Positions 37,879-47,043 are shown, numbered from the stretch's first letter. The stretch: DNA of 64,000 bases from Roseovarius litoreus (GCF_900142765.1 NZ_FRCB01000007.1:62001-126000); one strand, 5' to 3'. Translations and numbers: made by a program. Notes: generated from the sequence alone by a model not told the origin.

Positions 37879-38820
37879 ATGAGCCGAGCATTCGTATTCC
37901 CCGGACAAGGGGCGCAGACCATCGGGATGGGCAAGGCCCTGGCCGAGGCCTATCCTGCCGCGCGGGCGGTTTTCGACGAGGTGGATGATGCGCTTGGGGA
38001 AAAGCTGAGCGCGCTGGTCTGGGAGGGCACGCAGGATGACCTCACGCTGACGCAGAATGCCCAGCCTGCGCTGATGGCCACGTCGCTTGCCGCGATGCGC
38101 GCTCTGGAGGCTGAGGGCATCACGATCGATGCCGCCGCGATGGTGGCGGGCCACTCGCTTGGCGAATATTCGGCGCTGGCTGCGGCGGGGGCGCTGAGCG
38201 TGGCCGATTGCGCGCGGTTGCTGCGCATCCGGGGCGAGGCGATGCAGAAGGCCGTGCCGGTGGGTGTGGGCGCGATGGCCGCGATCCTTGGGCTCGATCT
38301 GGAGTCGGTGCGCGCATTGGCGGCGGATGCCGCCGAAGGCGAGGTCTGCGAGGCGGCGAATGACAACGATCCCGGTCAGGTGGTCGTCTCGGGGCAGCGC
38401 GCCGCGGTGGAGCGCGCGGTCGCGATGGCCAAGGACCGCGGTGCAAAACGTGCCATGCTGTTGCCGGTCAGCGCGCCGTTTCACTGCGCGCTGATGCAGC
38501 CTGCGGCCGATGCGATGGCCGAGGCTCTGAGTGCGGTGGCGATCAGCGCGCCGCGCGTGCCGCTGGTGGCCAATGTGGTGGCCGAGCAGGTGAGCGATCC
38601 GGACCGCATCCGCGCGCTTCTGGTGGAGCAGGTGACAGGTGCGGTGCGCTGGCGCGAGTCGGTGCTCTTTATGGCCGCCCAGGGCGTGACCGAGACATGG
38701 GAGATCGGCGCGGGCAAGGCGCTGTCGGGCATGGTGCGCCGGATCGACCGTGACATCGAGACCCGCGCGGTGGGCACGCCCGAAGATGTCGCGGCGGCGC
38801 TCGAGGCGATGAACGGCTGA
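37879..38820 (+). CDS. fabD: Malonyl-CoA:ACP transacylase
   Basis: This 313-residue enzyme moves malonyl from CoA to acyl carrier protein. FPGQGAQTIGMGKALAEAYP near the start and the nucleophile elbow GHSLGEYSAL near residue 93 (serine) define it. The partner histidine is in SAPFHCALMQPA near 202. ATG 37879 follows AGGGAGGCAG. It heads the fabD–fabG–acpP–fabF–mltG series and is divergent from the b561–YceI gene. Confidence 0.96.
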   Translation: MSRAFVFPGQGAQTIGMGKALAEAYPAARAVFDEVDDALGEKLSALVWEGTQDDLTLTQNAQPALMATSLAAMRALEAEGITIDAAAMVAGHSLGEYSALAAAGALSVADCARLLRIRGEAMQKAVPVGVGAMAAILGLDLESVRALAADAAEGEVCEAANDNDPGQVVVSGQRAAVERAVAMAKDRGAKRAMLLPVSAPFHCALMQPAADAMAEALSAVAISAPRVPLVANVVAEQVSDPDRIRALLVEQVTGAVRWRESVLFMAAQGVTETWEIGAGKALSGMVRRIDRDIETRAVGTPEDVAAALEAMNG

Positions 38821-38830
38821 GCCCGGGCGC

Positions 38831-38874
38831 GAAAAATTGCATTTTTCAGTCCGGATTTGCAGTGACAAATCCGG
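38831..38874. repeat. Paired hairpins between fabD and fabG
   Basis: GAAAAAT-TGC-ATTTTTC (38831–38847) and CCGGATTTG-N6-CAAATCCGG (38851–38874) are both perfect stems in the 79-base gap. They form the third site of the paired A/T-rich hairpin type. They could tune expression or RNA stability between the two genes. Confidence 0.7.
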
Positions 38875-38899
38875 CACCAGACCAGAAGGAAGCACGAGA

Positions 38900-39637
38900 A
38901 TGTTTGATCTGACAGGGAAATCCGCTCTGATCACCGGCGCGTCGGGCGGCATCGGGGGCGCGATCGCAAGGGCGCTGCACGGAGCCGGAGCAACCGTCGG
39001 GTTGAGTGGCACGCGCACCGAACCGCTCGAGGCGCTGGCCGCCGCGTTGGGCGCGCGCACGCATGTGCTGCCCTGCAACCTTGGTGACGCGGAGGCGGTC
39101 GAGGCGCTGCCCAAGCAGGCGATCGAGGCGATGGGATCGGTCGATATCCTCGTGAACAATGCGGGCATCACCCGGGATCAGATTTTCATGCGCATGTCCG
39201 ACGAGGAATGGTCGCAGGTGCTGGATGTGAACCTGACCTCGGCGATGCGGCTGTGCCGTGGCGTGATGCGCCCGATGATGAAGGCCCGGTGGGGGCGGAT
39301 CATCAATATCAGCTCGATCGTGGGCGCCACGGGCAATCCCGGACAGGCGAATTACGCGGCCTCCAAGGCTGGGCTGGTCGGCATGACCAAATCCATCGCC
39401 TATGAGGTCGCAAGCCGGGGGATCACCGCCAATGCGGTGGCGCCGGGCTTCATCGGAACGGCCATGACCGACAAGCTGACCGACGACCAGAAGGACAAGA
39501 TCAACGCCCAGATCCCGATGGCGCGGATGGGCAGCGCCGAAGAGATCGCGGCGGCGGTCCTGTATCTCGCCAGCGCCGAGGCGGGCTATGTCACGGGCAC
39601 CACGCTGCACGTCAATGGCGGCATGGCGATGCTCTGA
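38900..39637 (+). CDS. fabG: 3-oxoacyl-ACP reductase
   Basis: This 245-residue SDR enzyme reduces 3-ketoacyl-ACP with NADPH in fatty acid synthesis. TGASGGIGGAIARAL near residue 12 binds the cofactor, LVNNAGITRDQIFMRM near 83 follows, and the catalytic triad is in NISSIVG (Ser near 136) and YAASKAGL (Tyr and Lys near 149–153). ATG 38900 has AGAAGGAAG upstream. Confidence 0.96.
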   Translation: MFDLTGKSALITGASGGIGGAIARALHGAGATVGLSGTRTEPLEALAAALGARTHVLPCNLGDAEAVEALPKQAIEAMGSVDILVNNAGITRDQIFMRMSDEEWSQVLDVNLTSAMRLCRGVMRPMMKARWGRIINISSIVGATGNPGQANYAASKAGLVGMTKSIAYEVASRGITANAVAPGFIGTAMTDKLTDDQKDKINAQIPMARMGSAEEIAAAVLYLASAEAGYVTGTTLHVNGGMAML

Positions 39638-40064
39638 CGCTCCGGCTGTGCGCGGGAATCAACTCGGCGGGCTGCAAGCGGGCGGGCGGCGTGGCGGATA
39701 AATGCTGCCCTTGCCCGAACCGCAGATGCGCCCCGCAAGGCCAGTGGCGCATCCCGTCCGAGGCTGCGGCAAGCGGGGTTTTCGGTTTTCGTTCAGCGGA
39801 TTAGGGCCCTGCTGCGGCTCTGATGCAACGCCGGTCGGACGGGGTGGTGTCCCCGTGGCGAGCCATTTGCGAAAGGATTTGCCAATGGCGCGGCATATGC
39901 TATAGGCGGCGCAGACTGGCCGGGTGACCCCGGACCAGACGCTCGGCTGCCCGCGTGGACGGGTTCGAAAAATCGCCCGGCAAGGGGCATCACCAAGCCG
40001 CCTCCCGGCTGGGGCAGGGGCAAAAAGCGGGTTCAGCGACCCGAAAGAAGATGAGGATTAAGAC
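39638..40064. other. 427-base gap between fabG and acpP
   Basis: I see no convincing gene here. Besides the promoter candidate at 39879, it holds several GC-rich self-complementary stretches. The acpP leader would be about 150 bases if that promoter is right, which leaves room for leader structure. Confidence 0.5.
39879..39906 (+). promoter_or_regulatory. Candidate promoter for acpP
   Basis: TTGCCA and TATAGG are separated by 16 bases, about 158 bases before the acpP start. Confidence 0.4.
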
Positions 40065-40298
40065 ATGAGCGATATCGCAGACCGCGTGAAGAAAATCGTA
40101 GTCGAGCATCTCGGCGTGGAAGAAGACAAGGTGGCCGAGAACGCGTCGTTCATCGACGATCTGGGTGCTGACAGCCTTGACACGGTCGAGCTTGTCATGG
40201 CGTTCGAAGAGGAATTCGGCATCGAGATCCCGGATGACGCCGCAGAGACCATCCAGACCTTCGGCGATGCGGTCAAGTTCATCAGCGACGCCTCTTAA
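40065..40298 (+). CDS. acpP: Acyl carrier protein
   Basis: This 77-residue acidic carrier shuttles growing acyl chains on a phosphopantetheine arm. The attachment serine is in [18 protein letters not shown] near residue 37. [19 protein letters not shown] completes the helical bundle. ATG 40065 follows GAGGATTAAGAC. It is in the fab cluster, with its own promoter region and terminator. Confidence 0.98.
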   Translation: MSDIADRVKKIVVEHLGVEEDKVAENASFIDDLGADSLDTVELVMAFEEEFGIEIPDDAAETIQTFGDAVKFISDAS

Positions 40299-40325
40299 GC
40301 CGACCGACACTGCCTGACGGCAAAA

Positions 40326-40354
40326 GGCCCCTGCGCAAGCGCGGGGGCCTTTTT
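40326..40354 (+). terminator. Intrinsic terminator of acpP
   Basis: GGCCCCTGCGC and GCGCGGGGGCC pair (one G-U) around AA, followed by TTTTTC, 28 bases past the acpP stop. fabF therefore needs its own promoter within 40355–40553; I cannot pick one with confidence. Confidence 0.88.
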
Positions 40355-40553
40355 CATGTGCGGCTCCGGAACATCGTCGGCACATCTGGGGCCAAGGGGC
40401 GCCGTCCAGCAGGCAAGCGGCAGCGCTCCTGTCTCCGCCAGGTCAAGGCATCGGCAATCTTGCGTCCATGGGCAGGCCGGGCTTGCAGTGCTCTTGCTCC
40501 TTGGGGGCAAGGCGGGTTAAGAGCAACCGAAGAAAACACGTGGAAAGGGCAGC

Positions 40554-41816
40554 ATGATGCGTCGTGTGGTTGTCACCGGGCTGGGATTGGTCACGCCTTT
40601 GGCGTCGGGCGTCGAGGAAACATGGAAACGCCTGCTGGCCGGACAGTCGGGCGCGGGCACGATCACGCGGTTCGATCCGGTGAACGTGGCGACGAAATAT
40701 GCCTGCGAAGTGCCGCTTGGCGATGGCAGCGACGGCACGTTCAACGCCGATGATCACATGGCCCCCAAGGAGCGCCGCAAGGTGGATGATTTCATCCTTT
40801 ACGGGATGGCGGCGGCGGATATGGCGGTCAAGGATTCGGGCTGGACGCCCGAGGACGAAGAGGGCCAGCTGCGCACGGGCGTGATGATCGGATCGGGGAT
40901 CGGCGGGCTGCGCTCGATCGAGGAGACGACGCTGATTATCCGCGACAAGGGTGTGCGGCGTGTGTCGCCGTTCTTCATTCCCGGCGCGCTGATCAACCTG
41001 ATCAGCGGTCAGGTCAGCATCCGCTATGGCTTCAAGGGGCCGAACCATTCGGTCGTCACCGCCTGTTCGACGGGCGCGCATGCGATCGGCGATGCCTCGC
41101 GGCTGATCCAGTTCGGCGATGCCGACGTGATGATCGCGGGCGGGGCCGAGGCTGCGATCTGCGAGATCGGGATCGCGGGCTTCAACGCCTGCAAGGCGCT
41201 CAGCACCAAATGGGCGGACAACCCGAAGGCGGCAAGCCGGCCCTATGACGAAGACCGGGACGGGTTTGTCATGGGCGAGGGCGCGGGCGTCGTTGTGCTG
41301 GAGGAATACGAGCACGCCAAGGCACGCGGCGCAAATATCTATGCCGAGGTTCTGGGCTATGGTCTGTCGGGGGATGCCTATCACATCACCGCGCCGTCCG
41401 AGGATGGCGATGGCGGGTTCCGCGCCATGCAGGCTGCGCTGAAACATGCCGGCGTGACGCCGGATCAGGTGGATTACGTCAATGCCCACGGCACCAGCAC
41501 CATGGCCGATCCGATCGAGCTGAAGGCGGTGGAGCGACTGCTGGGGGATGCGGCGAGCAAGGCGACGATGAGTTCGACCAAGTCCTCGACCGGGCACCTG
41601 CTGGGGGCGGCGGGGGCGATCGAGGCGATCTTCTCGATCCTGGCGGTGCGCGATGATGTGGCGCCGCCGACGATCAACCTGGACAACCCGGCGGTGGAGA
41701 CGGTGCTTGATCTTGCGCCGAACGCGAAACGGGAGCGGAAGATCAATGTCGCCATCTCGAACAGCTTCGGGTTCGGGGGTACGAATGCCTGTCTGTGTCT
41801 TGGGAAACCGCGCTGA
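40554..41816 (+). CDS. fabF: Beta-ketoacyl-ACP synthase II
   Basis: This 420-residue condensing enzyme elongates acyl-ACP with malonyl-ACP. The thiolase-fold triad is visible: Cys in VVTACSTGAHAIGDA near 168, His in NAHGTSTMADPIELKA near 310, and His in STKSSTGHLLGAAGAIEA near 347. Two adjacent ATGs (40554, 40557) are possible. Its stop overlaps the mltG start (ATGA arrangement), so mltG is coupled. Confidence 0.97.
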   Translation: MMRRVVVTGLGLVTPLASGVEETWKRLLAGQSGAGTITRFDPVNVATKYACEVPLGDGSDGTFNADDHMAPKERRKVDDFILYGMAAADMAVKDSGWTPEDEEGQLRTGVMIGSGIGGLRSIEETTLIIRDKGVRRVSPFFIPGALINLISGQVSIRYGFKGPNHSVVTACSTGAHAIGDASRLIQFGDADVMIAGGAEAAICEIGIAGFNACKALSTKWADNPKAASRPYDEDRDGFVMGEGAGVVVLEEYEHAKARGANIYAEVLGYGLSGDAYHITAPSEDGDGGFRAMQAALKHAGVTPDQVDYVNAHGTSTMADPIELKAVERLLGDAASKATMSSTKSSTGHLLGAAGAIEAIFSILAVRDDVAPPTINLDNPAVETVLDLAPNAKRERKINVAISNSFGFGGTNACLCLGKPR

Positions 41817-42970
41817 TGTGGCGGCATATTGCCTCTAACTTCCTGACTTTCCTTGTTGTTCTGGTTTTCCTTGTGGGGGGTGTGATCCTGTGGGGCCAGT
41901 CGGAGTACACGGCGCAAGGCCCGTTGGATGAACCGATCTGCCTGAGGGTGGAGCGGGGCAGCAACATGCGGGCGGTGTCGCGCGAGCTGGAGCAGGAAGG
42001 GGCGATTTCCAACGGTACGATTTTCCGGGTCGGCGTGGATTATGCCAACAAGAACAGCCTGTTGAAGGCCGGTAGCTGGCTCATTCCGGAAGGCGCCAGC
42101 ATGTCGGAGATCTCCGACATCATCACCCGCGGAGGGGCGAGCACCTGCGGGACCGAGGTGGTCTATCGAATCGGTGTGACCGATGCCGAGATCGAAGTGC
42201 GCGAACTGGACCCCGCCACCAACCGCTATGTCGAGAAGGCCGCCTTTGTCCCCGGCGAGGGCGACGTGCCGGAAGCCTTTGAAACCGTTCGGGAAAAAGC
42301 CGACACGCGGTACCGGATCGCGGTCGCCGAGGGGGTCACGAGCTGGCAGGTGATGCAAGGATTGGCGGCGGTGGACGTGCTGGAGGGAGAGGTTAACGAG
42401 ACCCCGCCCGAAGGCAGTCTTGCGCCCGACAGCTACGAGGTGCGCGAGGGCGACACACGGGCCAGCGTGATCGAAAGAATGCGGCAGGCTCAGGATCTTA
42501 TCCTTGCCGAAGCCTGGGAGGAGCGGCAGGAGGGTCTGCCGCTGGACAGCCCGTACGAGGCGTTAATCCTCGCTTCGATCATCGAGAAGGAAACCGGCGT
42601 CGCCGAAGAGCGCGGGCAGGTGGCCAGCGTGTTCGTCAATCGCCTGAACCGCGGGATGCGGTTGCAGACCGATCCGACGGTGATTTACGGCATCACCGAG
42701 GGTCAGGGCGTGCTGGGCCGGGGGCTGCGGCGAAGTGAACTTCGGGCCGAAACCCCTTGGAATACTTACGTAATTGACGGGCTTCCGCCCACGCCGATCG
42801 CCAATCCGGGGCGCGCGAGCATCGAGGCGGCGGTCAATCCGCTGAGCACCGATTACATCTTTTTCGTGGCCGATGGCACGGGCGGACATGCCTTTGCGAT
42901 CACGCTGGACGAGCATAACCGCAACGTCGCCCGCTGGCGCGAGATCGAGGCGCAGCGCGCCACGGACTGA
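41816..42970 (+). CDS. mltG: Endolytic transglycosylase MltG
   Basis: This 384-residue inner-membrane protein cuts nascent glycan strands and sets their length. One N-terminal helix (FLTFLVVLVFLVGGVILWG) is followed by a LysM-like part and the YceG domain. That domain has LILASIIEKETGVAEERGQVA near residue 250, with the catalytic Glu in EKETG, then RLQTDPTVIYGI, WNTYVIDGLPPTPIANPG and FVADGTGGHAFAITLDEHN. ATG 41816 sits on the fabF stop. An 80-bp dispersed element begins 10 bases after its stop, and the gene transfer agent cluster follows. Confidence 0.95.
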   Translation: MWRHIASNFLTFLVVLVFLVGGVILWGQSEYTAQGPLDEPICLRVERGSNMRAVSRELEQEGAISNGTIFRVGVDYANKNSLLKAGSWLIPEGASMSEISDIITRGGASTCGTEVVYRIGVTDAEIEVRELDPATNRYVEKAAFVPGEGDVPEAFETVREKADTRYRIAVAEGVTSWQVMQGLAAVDVLEGEVNETPPEGSLAPDSYEVREGDTRASVIERMRQAQDLILAEAWEERQEGLPLDSPYEALILASIIEKETGVAEERGQVASVFVNRLNRGMRLQTDPTVIYGITEGQGVLGRGLRRSELRAETPWNTYVIDGLPPTPIANPGRASIEAAVNPLSTDYIFFVADGTGGHAFAITLDEHNRNVARWREIEAQRATD

Positions 42971-43276
42971 GGTCGTACGATCCGTACGAAACCTACACGC
43001 GTTTGGGACGAAACTTGACTGCCAGCCCGCAATTTGTGTCCATCTCGTACACAAATGCGGGCTGACAGGCGCTTGAGCGGCCTGACATTCAGCCCCCCTG
43101 ACACTCTGACGGCAAGACCAGCCCGACCCGAGTCACACCGCCCGGAGCACCGCGCGGTGCCTTCAGCATGTCTTAACGCCATGGCCCGACCCTGATGCAG
43201 CCGTCGAGGCGATTTGTGCTGGTCCCGACGATCCGGAGGGGCCGACATCAAAAAGGCACAAGAGGCATGAGCATAC
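42971..43276. other. 306-base gap before the gene transfer agent cluster
   Basis: It contains the dispersed element copy B (42981–43060). The rest (43061–43276) should hold the cluster promoter. I see no good sigma-70 match and no other gene. Confidence 0.5.
42981..43060. repeat. Dispersed intergenic element, copy B (downstream of mltG)
   Basis: It aligns without gaps to 10221–10300 (61 of 80 identical by my count). In this copy CAGCCCGCAATTTGTGT pairs with ACACAAATGCGGGCTG (one bulged A) across a 9-base loop at 43023–43064. That is a strong stem and could end the mltG transcript before the gene transfer agent genes. Confidence 0.7.
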
Positions 43277-43627
43277 ATGGTTTTGATCACCCCGGACGCA
43301 GGCCCCACGGGCCTGACCACGTCCATCGACTCGCTGGAGCGACAATTGTCGGACATGCGGGGCGAGCTGCAGAAACTCTACGATCGGATTCAAGACGGCG
43401 ATCTTGAGAACCTGAAAAACGCGAACCGGGCCACGGCGGAAATCCGGCAATGGCTGAAGATCGCGATTGAAGCGGAGGTACATCTTGAAAAACGCAGAAA
43501 ACACGAAAAGGGCATCGTCAACGACTACGCGCTCGACCTTTCCGAAGCACGGGCTTCGGTTTGCGGCCGGTTGGATCGTCTCAGAAGGGCAAGATGCCCA
43601 GGACGCGTTTATCGAAAGTCTCGCTGA
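43277..43627 (+). CDS. Gene transfer agent protein g1 (small terminase-like)
   Basis: This 116-residue protein has a coiled-coil N-terminal half (SIDSLERQLSDMRGELQKLY) and the stretch KHEKGIVNDYALDLSEA near residue 75. Position, size and this helical pattern match g1 of the Rhodobacter capsulatus gene transfer agent, now regarded as the small terminase that helps start packaging. ATG 43277 has a weak AAGAGG 13 bases upstream. It heads the cluster, and its end lies 10 bases before the preferred large terminase start. Confidence 0.75.
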   Translation: MVLITPDAGPTGLTTSIDSLERQLSDMRGELQKLYDRIQDGDLENLKNANRATAEIRQWLKIAIEAEVHLEKRRKHEKGIVNDYALDLSEARASVCGRLDRLRRARCPGRVYRKSR

Positions 43628-43637
43628 GGGGGAGCTG

Positions 43638-44897
43638 ATGGCGCTGCCCTTCCTGTTCGAGTTCTGGGCGCTGGAGCATCAGTTGCCGCCCGAGGGGGAT
43701 TGGCGCAACTGGGTGATCCTTGGCGGGCGGGGCGCGGGCAAGACGCGGGCCGGTGCGGAATGGGTGCGCGCGCAGGTCGAGGGCGCGCGACCGCTGAGCG
43801 AGGGCCTGTGCCGGCGCATGGCGCTGGTGGGCGAGACGATAGACCAGGTGCGCGAGGTGATGATTTTCGGCGAAAGCGGGATCATGGCCTGTTCGCCGCC
43901 CGACCGCAGGCCCGACTGGCAGGCGACGCGCAAGCGGCTTGTCTGGCCCAATGGGGCTGTGGCGCAGGCGTTTTCGGCGCATGAGCCCGAGGCGCTCAGG
44001 GGGCCGCAATTCGACGGGGCCTGGGTGGATGAGATGGCCAAGTGGAAAAAGGCGCGCGACACGTGGGACATGCTGCAATTCGGGCTGCGGCTGGGGGATC
44101 ATCCGCAGGTCTGCATCACCACGACGCCGCGCAATGTGGGGGTGCTCAAGGACCTGCTGGAGCAAAAGAGCACCGTGGTCACCAGCGCCCCGACCGAGGC
44201 GAACCGGGCGTTTCTGGCGCAATCCTTCCTTGAGGAGGTGCGCGCGCGCTATGCGGGGACACGGCTGGGGCGGCAGGAATTGGACGGTGTGCTGCTGTCG
44301 GAGGCCGAGGGCGCGCTGTGGAGCAATCGCGGGATCGAGGCCTGCCGGGTCGACACTCTGCCGGAACTGGATCGGATCGTGGTGGCGATCGATCCGCCGG
44401 TGACCGGACGGGCGGGATCGGATGAATGCGGGATCGTGGTGGCGGGGGCCGTGACACGCGGCCCGGTGCAGGATTGGCGGGCCTATGTGCTGGCGGATTG
44501 CTCGGTGGGGGCGGCAAGGCCGCTCAGCTGGGCCAATGCGGCGATTTCCGCGATGGAGCACTGGGGGGCGGACCGGCTGGTGGCCGAGGTCAACCAGGGC
44601 GGGGACATGGTGGCGCAGGTGATCCGGCAGGTGGACCCGCTGGTGCCCGTGAAAGCGGTGCATGCACGGCGCGGCAAGGTGACGAGGGCCGAGCCTGTGG
44701 CGGCGCTTTACGAGCAGGGGCGGGTGCATCATCTGCGGGGGCTGGGCACGCTGGAGGACCAGATGTGCGCGATGACGGCGCGCGGCTTCGAGGGCAAGGG
44801 CAGCCCTGACCGGGTGGATGCGCTGGTCTGGGCGTTGACCGAGTTGATGATCGAGCCGGCGGCGCATTGGCGGCGGCCACAGGTGCGCGCGGTCTGA
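43638..44897 (+). CDS. Gene transfer agent large terminase (g2, TerL)
   Basis: This 419-residue packaging motor has an ATPase with Walker A ILGGRGAGKTRAGAEWV near residue 26 and Walker B FDGAWVDEMAKW near 125. The C-terminal nuclease domain has acidic residues in IVVAIDPPVTGRAGSDECG near 247 and the final SPDRVDALVWALTEL. ATG 43638 has GGGGGAG upstream. An in-frame TTG at 43485 with GGAGG six bases before it would add 51 residues that overlap g1; homologues seem to have a few residues before MALPFLFEFWAL. It fills capsids by a headful mechanism with host DNA. Confidence 0.92.
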   Translation: MALPFLFEFWALEHQLPPEGDWRNWVILGGRGAGKTRAGAEWVRAQVEGARPLSEGLCRRMALVGETIDQVREVMIFGESGIMACSPPDRRPDWQATRKRLVWPNGAVAQAFSAHEPEALRGPQFDGAWVDEMAKWKKARDTWDMLQFGLRLGDHPQVCITTTPRNVGVLKDLLEQKSTVVTSAPTEANRAFLAQSFLEEVRARYAGTRLGRQELDGVLLSEAEGALWSNRGIEACRVDTLPELDRIVVAIDPPVTGRAGSDECGIVVAGAVTRGPVQDWRAYVLADCSVGAARPLSWANAAISAMEHWGADRLVAEVNQGGDMVAQVIRQVDPLVPVKAVHARRGKVTRAEPVAALYEQGRVHHLRGLGTLEDQMCAMTARGFEGKGSPDRVDALVWALTELMIEPAAHWRRPQVRAV

Positions 44898-44981
44898 TTT
44901 ACTTTTGTTAAACCTTTCGCGGTCTGATGCCCCGCATGTGATGCGACAAGGCGGCGGGCCGAGCCAAGGAGATGAGCCGAG

Positions 44982-46172
44982 ATGATACTGGATTTCTTCC
45001 GACAGGGGAGTGCTGCGGCGCAGGAAGCCGGCGCGCCTGAGCGCAAGGCGAGTGCGGCGGGGCGGGTTGCGGCCTGGCAGGGCATGGGTCTTGGCAGGGT
45101 TGTCTGGAGCCCGAGGGACAGCGCCACGCTGACACGCACCGGCTTTGCCGGGAACCCGGTCGGGTTTCGCTGTGTGAAAATGCTGGCCGAGGCGGCGGCA
45201 TCGTTGCCGCTGGTGGTGGAGATGGATGAGGCGCGCTTTGCCAAGCATCCGTTGATCGACCTGATCGCGCGGCCCAACCCGGCGCAGGGGCGCGCGGCGC
45301 TGCTGGAGGCGCTTTACGGGCAGTTGCTGTTGACCGGCAATGCCTATCTCGAGGCGGTGGCGGGCGAGGCCGGTGGCGTGCCGGGGGAGCTGCATGTGCT
45401 GCGCTCGGACCGGATGAGTGTCATTCCCGGCGCGGATGGCTGGCCTGTGGGGTATGAATATGCCGTGGGCGGGCGCAAGCACCGGTTCGGGGCCGAGGCG
45501 ATCTGTCATCTGAAGTCGTTCCATCCGCAGGATGACCATTACGGGCTGTCGGCCTTGCAGGCGGCGGCACAGGCGGTGGATGTGCATAATGCGGCCAGCC
45601 GGTGGTCGAAGGCGCTTTTGGACAATGCGGCAAGGCCCTCGGGCGCGATCGTCTATCGCGGGGCCGAGGGGCAGGGCGCGCTGAGTGCGGATCAGTATGA
45701 CCGGCTGGTGTCGGAGATGGAGACGCATCATCAGGGGGCGCGCAATGCGGGCCGGCCCATGCTGCTGGAGGGGGGGCTGGACTGGAAGCCGATGGGGTTC
45801 AGCCCGTCGGATATGGAGTTCCAGCAGACCAAGGAGGCCGCGGCGCGCGAGATCGCGCTGGCCTTCGGGGTGCCGCCGATGCTCTTGGGGATACCGGGGG
45901 ATGCGACCTATGCCAATTACCAGGAGGCGCATCGCGCGTTCTACAGGCTGAGCGTGCTGCCGATGGTGTCGCGGGTGGCGGCGGGGATCGGCCATTGGCT
46001 GGCGGGGTTCACCGGCGAGCGGCTCGAGCTGCGTCCCGATCTGGACCAGGTGCCGGCGTTGGGTGCGGAGCGCGATGCGCAATGGGCACGGATCGCGGGG
46101 GCGGAGTTTCTGACCGAGGCGGAAAAGCGCCGGATGCTGGGGCTGCCTGCGCGGGAAACAGACGATGGGTGA
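44982..46172 (+). CDS. Gene transfer agent portal protein (g3, HK97 type)
   Basis: This 396-residue protein forms the ring at the capsid vertex for DNA entry and tail attachment. HK97-portal features include NPVGFRCVKMLAEAAASLPL near residue 52, LTGNAYLEAVAG near 111, HPQDDHYGLSALQAAAQAV near 177 and REIALAFGVPPMLLGIPGDA near 289. The N-terminus is MILDFFRQG. Its end overlaps g3.5 by eight bases. Confidence 0.93.
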   Translation: MILDFFRQGSAAAQEAGAPERKASAAGRVAAWQGMGLGRVVWSPRDSATLTRTGFAGNPVGFRCVKMLAEAAASLPLVVEMDEARFAKHPLIDLIARPNPAQGRAALLEALYGQLLLTGNAYLEAVAGEAGGVPGELHVLRSDRMSVIPGADGWPVGYEYAVGGRKHRFGAEAICHLKSFHPQDDHYGLSALQAAAQAVDVHNAASRWSKALLDNAARPSGAIVYRGAEGQGALSADQYDRLVSEMETHHQGARNAGRPMLLEGGLDWKPMGFSPSDMEFQQTKEAAAREIALAFGVPPMLLGIPGDATYANYQEAHRAFYRLSVLPMVSRVAAGIGHWLAGFTGERLELRPDLDQVPALGAERDAQWARIAGAEFLTEAEKRRMLGLPARETDDG

Positions 46173-46404
46173 TCCCTATCTTCCGGAGCGCTACGGGTTC
46201 GAGGCGTTCGACTGTGCGCCGGCGCTGAGGCTGGAGGCGCATGAGAGGGTGGCCAAGCTGCAGCATGATGCGCTGCTGCACCGGCTGGAGAAGATCGAGG
46301 GCGCGCTGGAGCGGCTGGAGAAGCGGTTGTGGCTGGCGGTTTACGGCGTGGTGGGCGCGATCCTTGCGCAGGCGTTCCATCCGCTGCTGGCGGCGCTGCC
46401 ATGA
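46165..46404 (+). CDS. Gene transfer agent protein g3.5
   Basis: This 79-residue protein has an amphipathic helical middle (AHERVAKLQHDALLHRLEKI, then EGALERLEKRLWLAV) and a hydrophobic end (VYGVVGAILAQAFHPLLAAL). It is placed between portal and protease exactly as g3.5 of the R. capsulatus cluster, whose function is not settled. It overlaps both neighbours, by 8 and 4 bases. Confidence 0.75.
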   Translation: MGDPYLPERYGFEAFDCAPALRLEAHERVAKLQHDALLHRLEKIEGALERLEKRLWLAVYGVVGAILAQAFHPLLAALP

Positions 46405-47006
46405 GGGGCGAGGCAATGACGGGTGAGCGAAGGATGAGTGACATGCAGGGCGACAGCGGGCTGGAACACAAGTTCTGCCGGATGGGCGAGGGCTTGAGCG
46501 TGACCGAGGGCACGCGGATCGAGGGCTATGCGAGCCTGTTCGGGGATCCGGACAGGGGCGGTGACGTGGTGGCGCCGGGCGCCTTCGCGGCCTCGTTGCA
46601 GCGGATGGCGAACGAGGGCCGGAGGGTGAGGATGCTCTGGCAGCACGACCCGGCCCAGCCGATCGGTATCTGGGACGAGGCGCGCGAGGATGCGCGCGGC
46701 TTGTGGGTGAAGGGCCGTCTGCTGGACGGTGTCGCCCGAGCGCGCGAGGCCGCGGCGCTGATCGAGGCGGGGGCGCTGGATGGTCTGTCCATCGGCTACC
46801 GCACGCTGCGCGCGGTCAAGACGGACAAGGGCCACAGGCTTTTGACGGAACTGGAGCTGTGGGAGGTGTCGCTGGTGACCTTCCCGATGCTGCCCAGTGC
46901 AAGGGTGGGGGCCAAGGGGGAGACCCCGCAAGATGACCCTGCCTTGCGTGACGTGGCGGCGATCTTCGAGGTCGCCCGCCAGGAGCTGGCGCGCCGGGAC
47001 GACTGA
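46401..47006 (+). CDS. Gene transfer agent prohead protease (g4)
   Basis: This is an HK97-family (U35) protease of up to 201 residues that trims the capsid protein during assembly. RIEGYASLFGDPDRGGDVV near residue 39, RVRMLWQHDPAQPIGIWDEA near 75 (catalytic His) and ALDGLSIGYRT near 128 (catalytic Ser) are clear. ATG 46401 overlaps the g3.5 stop. ATG 46416 or 46434 may be the real start, because the domain begins later and 46434 follows GAAGG. Confidence 0.92.
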   Translation: MRGEAMTGERRMSDMQGDSGLEHKFCRMGEGLSVTEGTRIEGYASLFGDPDRGGDVVAPGAFAASLQRMANEGRRVRMLWQHDPAQPIGIWDEAREDARGLWVKGRLLDGVARAREAAALIEAGALDGLSIGYRTLRAVKTDKGHRLLTELELWEVSLVTFPMLPSARVGAKGETPQDDPALRDVAAIFEVARQELARRDD

Positions 47007-47043
47007 CGCGCCGAGGATCACCTCAAACAGACGGGATCAAGCG

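Noticed and set aside
39638..40064. Small protein genes in the fabG–acpP gap
   Set aside because: Open frames there are short, lack ribosome sites and have no recognisable features.
43581..46082. Reverse-strand frame across terminase and portal genes
   Set aside because: It covers two real genes on the other strand and has no motifs.
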